64,000 nucleotides of DNA, from positions 1 through 64,000 of the forward strand of contig VSJF01000002.1 of the NCBI GenBank assembly GCA_009739215.1, in the 5' to 3' direction. Shown here in pieces: positions 57,091-64,000 of this stretch. How positions within the stretch are numbered: the first letter of the stretch is position 1; every line of letters starts with the position of its first letter. The notes below the pieces were generated by a model, which was not told where the DNA came from, searched no databases, and worked only from the letters and a program-made list of their open reading frames with translations. The stretch comes from Floccularia luteovirens. Lineage: Eukaryota; Basidiomycota; Agaricomycetes; Agaricales; Squamanitaceae. A program made the position numbers and the translations under genes.

Positions 57091-57933
57091 AATCTTTCGA
57101 ACCCTTCGAAACTACTCAGCAATATCTCAACACCACTTCCCACTACTCTCAATACAACTTCAACATGCTTACTATCAGGGAGTTATATATTTAGATACAG
57201 TTACTAAGGTTGCCACCCATCTAAGATGGTAACCCTCCTTCAATACCTCTTCTATTTTTATTCACATATATAGCAACACCCCTAGACAGAAATCCTTAGA
57301 CTTTTTTCTTCAGATTTCCTGTCCAGGTGAGTAGATAGAATATGTCTACTTTACAATATAATAACTTCGGATTTTCTGTCCAGTTTGATGCACTTTCTGT
57401 TTCACAGCCTGTTGCAATACTTCAAAACATGCACTGCACAAACTGCCCAGTTGCCCTTACAATACCCATAAGTACGTCATAGTCAAGAGTTGGTAGACCA
57501 GGCTGGTTTTCCCCACACTCCTCAGTTCTTAAAGACCTTTGAGGAACTAGCACCAGTCTGGGATAGAGTTGAGGAGCCCTCGACCTCTAGAATAGAGAAA
57601 GTACTGGAGGAGGTAAGTGAGCATCCAGCAAAACATCTCAGATCTTCTGATCCAGAGCTAGTTCATTACCTGGCTTGGTCTGATTCAGGTAATAGTATAT
57701 CTCTCAGATCTTCAGAGGATAACAGAGACTATCCATGTTCCACTAATGGCTGGACAGAGATGGATGTTGACATGGAGATTGCAGATGCTGCAGGGATTGA
57801 AAGAGTCAATGCAGCTTTAGCTGTAGACACTAGATATCAGAGTGAGAGGCAAGTACCTACTTTTTCTAGAAGCAAAAGCACACAAGCTGACTCAGATACA
57901 TAGCAGCCTCTTCTTAGAGTAAAAGCCAACAGT
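57091..57933 (+). other. Region between copia gag and protease
   Basis: Contains an open stretch (57490-57903) with Asp/Glu-Ser-rich text (LEEVSEHPAKHLRSSDPELVHYLAW) that may be part of a long gag linker. No domain motif is recognised. Confidence 0.4.
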
Positions 57934-59712
57934 GTGAGCCCTGGTAGTTCTGGACTTTTTAGTACCATGTCATTTGTATTGCTTCGCCCTGCACAGGGGC
58001 AAATAAATAATCATTTTGCCATTTGCTTGAAATGTAAGGGAAAAGCAAAGAATCCTAATCATACTTCATGGATTATGGATTCTGGAGCATCAATGCACTT
58101 TACACATGACAGACAGGACTTCATTGAATACGAATGTCTTGATCACCCAATACCCATCCAGACTACCTCTAAACAGGTAGTAAATGTCAAGGGGGTGGGA
58201 ACTATCTTAGTGAGCCATGAAGTAGTTATACCACTATCTAGAAACAGAAAGAAAAGGACTTGAAAGACCACAAGGATTAATCTAGTCTATTATATCTCTG
58301 GATTGAGTGGTTGTTTGCTCTCTATGGGAGAGTTTCTCTTGAAAAAGAGAACTCGAGTCAAAGGTGAACAGTCCCTCATTAATATTGTTGATGATAAAAA
58401 CAACCCAATTCTCTCCTGTGAAACCCACATAAAAGGTGACACTATCTATTGGTGTGATGCTCAAATTATTTGCAAGCCCAATGCTAAGGCCTCTGTCATG
58501 GTTTACAAAGCTAACTATGATATATAGCATAAGCATCTTGGATACCCTTCTAAGAAGGTACTCCAGAGAGCCCCTGAGAATACAGTAGGCTTCCCAGTAT
58601 CATTAGAGATACCAAGAGAGACTCCCATTTGTCCAGGCTATCTGAAAGGAAAGCAATATTCTAAGTCTTTCTCTCAAAGCTTTTCTCAAGCTTCTGCACT
58701 ATTTGAGTTGGTTCATTCTGACTTAAAGCAGTATCCAATCACATCCTACCATAAATATTGCTACATAATAACCTTCCTTGACAACTTTTCGTCTCATGCA
58801 TGGACCATGAACTTGTGCCACAAGGACAATTCAAAGGCTACAATGCAAAGGTTCATAGCATTCACCAAAATGCAATACAACTACTCAATCAAGCAGTGGC
58901 ATTTTGATGGAGGGGGTGAATTCTAGCAGATGGAGGTATTGCTGAAGGATATGGGTCTCTTCACAGAGAAATCAGCGCCCTATATAGCACAGCAGAATGG
59001 TCGCACAGAGCATTTTAACTGCATCTTAATGGATAAAGTGAAAGCTATGCATCACAACTCATGTCTGCCTAATAGCTGATGGGAATTTAGCATGGAACAT
59101 GTAGTATATGTCTATAATCATTCCCCAATGGCATACCTGAAATGGTGCACTCCATATGAAGTACTGAACATAGAAAAACTAGAAGTTTCATATCTAAGGG
59201 TATTTTGCTGTGGAGCCTATATCTATCTCCCCAAAGAAAAATGGGTGAATAAACTTGCTCCTAATTCAGAGCTGATGGTATTCATTGGACATCCTGAAGG
59301 AGTAAAGGGTTATTGCTTCATGCAACTCCACAACAATAGCATCTTTATTGGCACTACTGCCATATTTGATGAGCTCCTCTTTCTCAAATGTCCAGATCAT
59401 AACAAAAGAGATATAACTGAAGTAGGAAAGAATCCCTCAGTTAATGCTGAAGATAGCAAAGACTCTGAAGTCAGTGATGATGGTGAAGAAATGGTACCAC
59501 TACCAGATCTCCCTCTCACTGCACCATTTGATGATGATAGTTTCTATCCTGAGTACATTCCTGAGGAATGTGAAGAGGAGTCTAATCCTCCTCCACCAAC
59601 CCCACTTGACCATGAAAGGGAAGATGTGCATGATGGTGCTGTAGATATCCCACCTTGATCTCAAACAGGTAGTCCTATCACACCTCCTGGCATGGATATT
59701 GTACCATGCAAT
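57934..59712 (+). pseudogene. Copia C1 pol: protease and integrase, inverted
   Basis: Protease active site WIMDSGASMHFTHDRQDF near 58072. The pre-integrase zinc region has HKHLGYPSKKVL and CPGYLKGKQY. The core has VHSDLKQYPITSYHKYCYIITFLDNFSSHAW, HFDGGGEF, SAPYIAQQNGRTEHFN (Glu of DDE) and the C-terminal HVVYVYNHSP...TPYEVL and VFCCGAYIYLPKEKWVNKLA. The frame ends at ...MDIVPCN exactly where the short LTR starts. Stops near 58261, 58525, 58924, 59080 and 59656. Confidence 0.9.
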
Positions 59713-59902
59713 TGTAGGATGTGACACATGTCACATGTCACAGTCACATTAAGTCGTAGCAAACTGCAACTTCATTTGTAGACTTAACAATAATAACAAC
59801 ACCACAATAAAAACCAATAACCATAACTACCTCACTATATTCTAATAAACATTCCCTAATCATATTTAATATTCTCCATTCAATTCCTGCCTACTTGCTA
59901 TA
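59713..59902 (+). mobile_element. Short LTR (TG...TA family) at right inversion junction
   Basis: 190 bp, TGTAGGATGTGACACATG to CTACTTGCTATA. Left flank GCAAT (59708-59712), right flank TGGTC (59903-59907), unmatched locally but paired with the flanks of the copy at 55365-55551. Confidence 0.93.
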
Positions 59903-60023
59903 TGGTCAATAATACAAGCTCAACACTGTGCAGAGCAAGTACCAGAGACACTTAACCATCCAGGTAGAGCTTAGTTCCAAGTCATCTTAGGCAGCAACAA
60001 ATGCACCATAGAGACTGGCACCA

Positions 60024-60035
60024 GGGCCCATAACC
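60024..60035 (-). promoter_or_regulatory. Primer-binding site of copia C1
   Basis: GGTTATGGGCCC on the minus strand, immediately after the LTR end. Eleven of twelve bases agree with the complement of an initiator tRNA-Met anticodon loop, the half-tRNA primer used by copia-type elements. It marks 60036-60457 as the 5' LTR and the minus strand as the sense strand. Confidence 0.65.
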
Positions 60036-60457
60036 TGTTGAGCAGTGCCTGTTATACACAGTAATAGGGAACTACCTTATCTGGGGTTCTTACTGTTGCT
60101 TAGAGAGTGCTACTACCAACTACTACCAAGGTAATTGGACAAGGTATATTGACATTACTACCTGTACTTATATACATTATAGTCATGGCTATGTAATATC
60201 TAATGTAGTTACCAGTGTATACATGAAACACCTTGTGTCTACTCCAGATAGGACATGAGTCATACACGTTCCATAACATAAGTCATATGTATGTACACAG
60301 TAAGCTCTAGAATACTCTAGACTGTGTGTGTCATTACATCTTAGTCATTATACTGGTGTAACCTTATCTTATCTTATCAGGTCCACAACACATGACTAAC
60401 AAGCACATGACTAATCACATGACTACTAATCGATCATGTGGAGTTGCTGTCACAACA
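60036..60457 (-). mobile_element. 5' LTR of copia C1
   Basis: 422 bp, same as the LTR at 52070-52491 but with scattered substitutions (for example GCTGTCACAACA at the end). The outer flanks of the pair (ATTCA at 52065, AAAAA at 60458) do not match, so one outer border was altered after insertion. Confidence 0.9.
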
Positions 60458-60479
60458 AAAAATTGAAAACTTGAACCAT

Positions 60480-61060
60480 ATAAAATTATAGGAGATACTA
60501 TAGTGAACTATAGAAAGTGTGAAAATCTATAGAACACTACAGGCCACTATGGATTTAGCCTCACATCTATAGGATACTATAGAACACTACAAATACTATG
60601 GCAGTCTATAGAAAAGTGAAAATACTATGAAAGTCTATGACTACTACAGATCAAAATGATTTACTAATGCACTATAGGTCACTATGGAAAATAGCCCATA
60701 TCTATGAGTCACTATAGATCACTATGGAAAATAACCTATATCTATGGCTCACTACAGGTTACTATGAAAAATGGCCTATATCTATGGATCACTACAGGTC
60801 ACTATAGAAAATGGCTCATATCTATGGGTCACTATAGATCACTATGAAAAATGGCCTATATCTATGAGTCACTACAGGTCACTATGGAAAATGGCACATA
60901 TCTATGACTCACTATGGGTTACTATGAGTTACTATAGAAAATGGCCTATATCTATGAGTCACTATAGGTCACTACAGGTTACTATGGAAAAAGGCTTATA
61001 TCTATGGCTCTCTATAGGATACTATAGGACACTATAGATACTATGGCCACTATAGACCAA
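60480..61060. repeat. ACTATGG tandem repeat, copy 2
   Basis: Units of about 55-60 bp built from TCTATGGATCACTACAGG and CACTATGGAAAATGGCC-type words, with a shorter 15-20 bp sub-period. Same kind as 32930-33395. Both arrays abut Ty3 or copia LTRs. Confidence 0.85.
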
Positions 61061-61387
61061 AACAGTGTTTGCTGATGATTGCAGAAACATGACAATCAAT
61101 GGCAGTATATCAACTTGAAGAAGTGAGATCATATTCTGTTGAGGTTGAGCAGATTGAAGATGAAGATAGTCCACACAATGTAGCTGTGAGGAATGCGAGG
61201 ATCCCAATTGTAGTATTACATACATTTATTGTTGTACTATTAGTATTTAGAACCTCATAATTAATGACAATATTAGTATTATTTTGCAACATCTTCTATG
61301 TCTTTATTGTGTCTTTGCAAAGAAAATGATGTCTTTCAAAGAAAATGGACCTAGCTTTCCAAAGACAATCATCTTTGACGCTTTAGG

Positions 61388-61573
61388 TGTAGGACGTGAC
61401 ACGCGTCACATGTCACGGTCACATTAAGTCGCAGCAAACAGTAACTTCATGTAGACTTAACAACAACAATAACAACATCACAATAAAACATTAATCATAA
61501 CTACCTCATGTTCTAATAAACATTCCCTAATCATATTTAATATTCTCCATTCAATTCCTGTCTAGTTGCTATA
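61388..61573 (+). mobile_element. Short solo LTR (TG...TA family)
   Basis: 186 bp, TGTAGGACGTGACACGCG to GTCTAGTTGCTATA, with a perfect TTAGG target-site duplication (61383-61387 and 61574-61578). Confidence 0.93.
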
Positions 61574-62557
61574 TTAGGCTCTTTATATGTCTTTTTACAT
61601 CTTTTTTGTCTTTGGAAAGACGAAAAAGACATGTTCAAAGTCCGTGCATTTTTGCTGATGGATTCATGCTCTTGCCCGCAAAATACTATGATCGTATACT
61701 CGAACTGGTATGGCTCTTTCTCTATAGTTACTCCCATTTGCAGGCCTTACTAACAGAATAGCTGTGCTGTCATTTAAAATCTGTGATTAGGGATGGCCTC
61801 TCTGAGTTGTTCCACAAGTTCAGTGCGTCAGGTGTGTGGTATTTAGTATGACTCGGTGTTTGTGTTATCACGGGTGTAGCCAGAATCACTGTACCCCATG
61901 TGTCGCCTGTTACGCAGCATGCACAGAGATTTATGGATTCAATAACATTCATATTTAGCATTTTGAAAGAACCAAATGTACAAGATCCTCGGATTGAGCC
62001 CATGTGAACGACGGCCAAACTGTTGTCACGTTGAACAAAGCGCTTAATGTCTTCTTCTTGACAATGTGTTGTTGCTTCACATGGTGCTCAAGCGCTGAGG
62101 TGTCAGGAAACCGGCCAACCACCTGTCCGAGTGCTGCCATACAAGTAAATCTTCACCAGTATCACTGACACGTGTTGACCCTATCATTTAACTATCGTTC
62201 CATCTAAGCTTCACAGCACTGCCTGAACTTTGCCTTTACAGGATCAGTCTCTTGCTGTGTGTCCGCATTTCTCCCTGGCCTGAACCATTCCTTGTGCAAC
62301 CTCACTAACCTGCTTTCTGACTTCCAACGTGTAAACCCACCCAGCTTTGAGCACGACGCTAATACCACACCCTTGTTTTCAAGTTGTCGCCATCGATCGT
62401 CAAATCAGCAATGAACCCAGTATCCTCGATGCAAGTTGTAAAATAGCAAGTCCACTTCATTAACTTCTATTCTCTTCACTAACTCATATATATAGCACCC
62501 CGAGAACCCATTTCGTCTTGGCAGGTCAGTCACGATGTAGTTCTCTGTTCATGTATC
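61574..62557. other. Spacer before the receptor gene
   Basis: No assigned gene. Minus-strand frames at 61770-62140 (for example MAALGQVVGRFPDTSALEHH) are open but unrecognised. The last 100 bases include TATATATAGCACCCC near 62487, a possible TATA region for the gene that follows. Confidence 0.4.
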
Positions 62558-64000
62558 TTGCCTCAATACTCACTATTCTTGACAGTAACCAACCTGAGAG
62601 GCAAGAACCTGCCAAACATACACAGAATCACGAGCCCAGCCTATTATGTTGTTGTCAAGGTCGATGACACGGAGATAAAAACGACAGTTTCAACAAAAAG
62701 AAATAAATCACCATCATGGGAGAAAGTGTTTAAATTGTATGTGCTACCCGCATTATATGATGAATATGAGTGATGACATTTGATACAGCGCTGCGACTAA
62801 CTCCTCCATCCTCAGAATCAAAGTGTATTGTGCACATGTCGAGAATTCTGGGGAAGATCACGTTGTCTGCGAGACTAAGGAAGCTTTGCAGATTGGAGAA
62901 AGTTTATCTCGTAATGAAGGTAATGACTTACTTTGCTCTCCCCCGAGATACCATTAACATAAACTCGTTCAGATGTCGTGTGTACCCTCGATGTAGTTCA
63001 CCCAAGATCGCGGGAGAAAGATCGCACAATAACGTTACGACTCAGGGTTGATAGCCTCACCATTCCATCGTCCACCGACGTTGGGTCATTGTCCGACAGT
63101 ACTGTCGCTAAAGAAGTTCCGATACCTGACCAAGAATACCAAATAATCAGTGAAAGATGGAAGCGTTTGTTGACTTCCCTCGAGTCGTTCTGCTTGATTG
63201 CCAAAGACATTGCCGAGGTACGTGATACAGACTTTCACTGTCGTATTCATCATCCTCATAGATGCACTCAGATTGACCCAAAGGCAAAAGTGGCAGTGGC
63301 CGCAGTCTCAGTCGTTTTGAAGGTATTTATTCCAATTTCGAAAACTTCTATGATATTGAGCACCTATCTATACAAGGTCATCACCGATCAGATTAAACTT
63401 GATGAGAAGATCGACGACCTGGTTTCTTTGCTAGCAGACCTATATAACTGGTTACAAGATGGAAAATCATTGAGGAAGATAAGGTCTTTTGAAGAGACTG
63501 TTATAAAGCTTTTGAAACACACATCTGAATGTGCCTATTTCATCCGCAAATATTACGAGACATATTCCTTTCGTTCGTACATTTTTCAATGTCCTTGTTT
63601 TCCGCTAATGCGACCTTGTCTTCCAGTGCGACGTGCCATCGAGAATATAGGGTCTGAGGTTAATGCAAAGATCACCCAGTATCAATCGTTATTCGACATG
63701 TTGAGGATCGAGCTTATATTGGGTACAAGCTTACAAACGACATTGCTCTCAGTCGAAATATTCAAGAAAGTCACAAACATTGGTAAGAATAACGGATCTT
63801 CAAGCAACACAGTTTAATTATTTTTGTTTCACAGAAATTCAAACATATCTCAATCGCTTCCCATGTCTGGAGCGGACAGCTTTCGATCCAAAATATGCCG
63901 CAATGCGAGGCACTCATCTTGACACGTCTATCGATCCCATCCTGGATTGGGTAGCTGGGGCAGATAAAACTGAGAAACCCGTCTTTCTTTTGCTTGGAGC
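62558..64000 (+). CDS. C2-NACHT (NLR-like) STAND receptor, 5' part
   Basis: Exons inferred: up to 62736, 62789-62919, 62973-63217, 63272-63322, 63377-63782 and 63835 onward, all phase-consistent. The first about 100 residues form a C2-like domain (LFLTVTNLRGKNLP, YYVVVKVDDTEI, SPSWEKVFKF, ILRIKVYCAHVEN). Next comes an all-alpha region (WKRLLTSLESFCLIAKDIAE, IDDLVSLLADLYNWLQD, FEETVIKLLKHTSECAYFIRKYYE), then the pre-NTPase linker typical of basidiomycete NACHT proteins (RFPCLERTAFDPKYAAMRGTHL...ILDWV) and PVFLLLGA, just before the expected Walker A loop, where the window ends. The start is uncertain: no in-frame ATG precedes LPQYSLFLTV, so a short first exon may lie upstream. Such proteins act in non-self recognition and programmed cell death in fungi. 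Confidence 0.8.

Noticed and set aside
52070..60457. Two independent half copia elements in opposite orientation
   Set aside because: The cross-matched target duplications, the in-frame integrase/RT join and the paired 422-bp LTRs are explained more simply by one element with an inversion.
1..64000. tRNA or rRNA genes
   Set aside because: I looked for cloverleaf-type TTCGA-containing boxes and rRNA-like blocks on both strands and found none convincing. This was done by eye, so a degenerate one could be missed.

Overview
The window is nuclear DNA of a filamentous basidiomycete, most likely an agaricomycete. Genes are dense in exons, with introns of about 45-60 bp. The families present are typical of that group: multicopper-oxidase laccases with the usual 14-exon layout, a CFEM/GPI cell-wall protein, an ICMT-like methyltransferase, a C2-NACHT (NLR-like) receptor, chromodomain Ty3 elements, copia elements and a Plavaka-like transposase. 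The genus cannot be named from sequence alone.

Left part, 1-31.2 kb, is gene-bearing. It holds an ICMT-like gene (1162-1907, +), a CFEM/GPI protein (2238-2984, -), a Kre9/Knh1-like secreted protein (3428-3934, -), a CCCH zinc-finger protein (4335-5015, -), a dead laccase (about 5526-7240, -), a zinc alcohol dehydrogenase (7616-9337, +), intact laccases B (11425-13783, -) and C (15482-17827, -), laccase D (23448-25811, +), two copies of a small conserved fungal protein (19863-20335 and 26442-26912, -), a beta-carbonic anhydrase (27235-28557, -) with a truncated copy (20675-21245, -), and a 3' laccase fragment (30588-31228, -). The cluster grew by segmental duplication: flanks of laccases C and E match, as do the blocks carrying the small protein and the carbonic anhydrase. 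I rebuilt exon chains by hand. For seven genes the phases close exactly over 7-14 exons, or 2-4 for the short ones: laccase B 537, C 533, D 532, ADH 352, carbonic anhydrase 324, CFEM 209 and CCCH 190 residues.

Right part, 31.2-61.6 kb, is a graveyard of retroelements. It contains a chromodomain Ty3 element (35905 to about 42900) that looks self-primed, at least four LTR families, and insertions nested five deep (43.2-50.6 kb). It also has a copia element (52070-60457) whose gag-protease-integrase half has been inverted by recombination between two oppositely oriented short solo LTRs. Target-site duplications (TSDs) date many of the insertions relative to one another. Coding remnants carry many stops, and a striking number are TGA at conserved arginines. 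The last 1.5 kb begins a C2-NACHT receptor gene that runs off the window.

The most unusual gene is laccase D. It is a full-length, promoter-equipped, frame-intact laccase that has lost exactly three copper-ligand histidines, the three that together hold one of the two type-3 copper ions.
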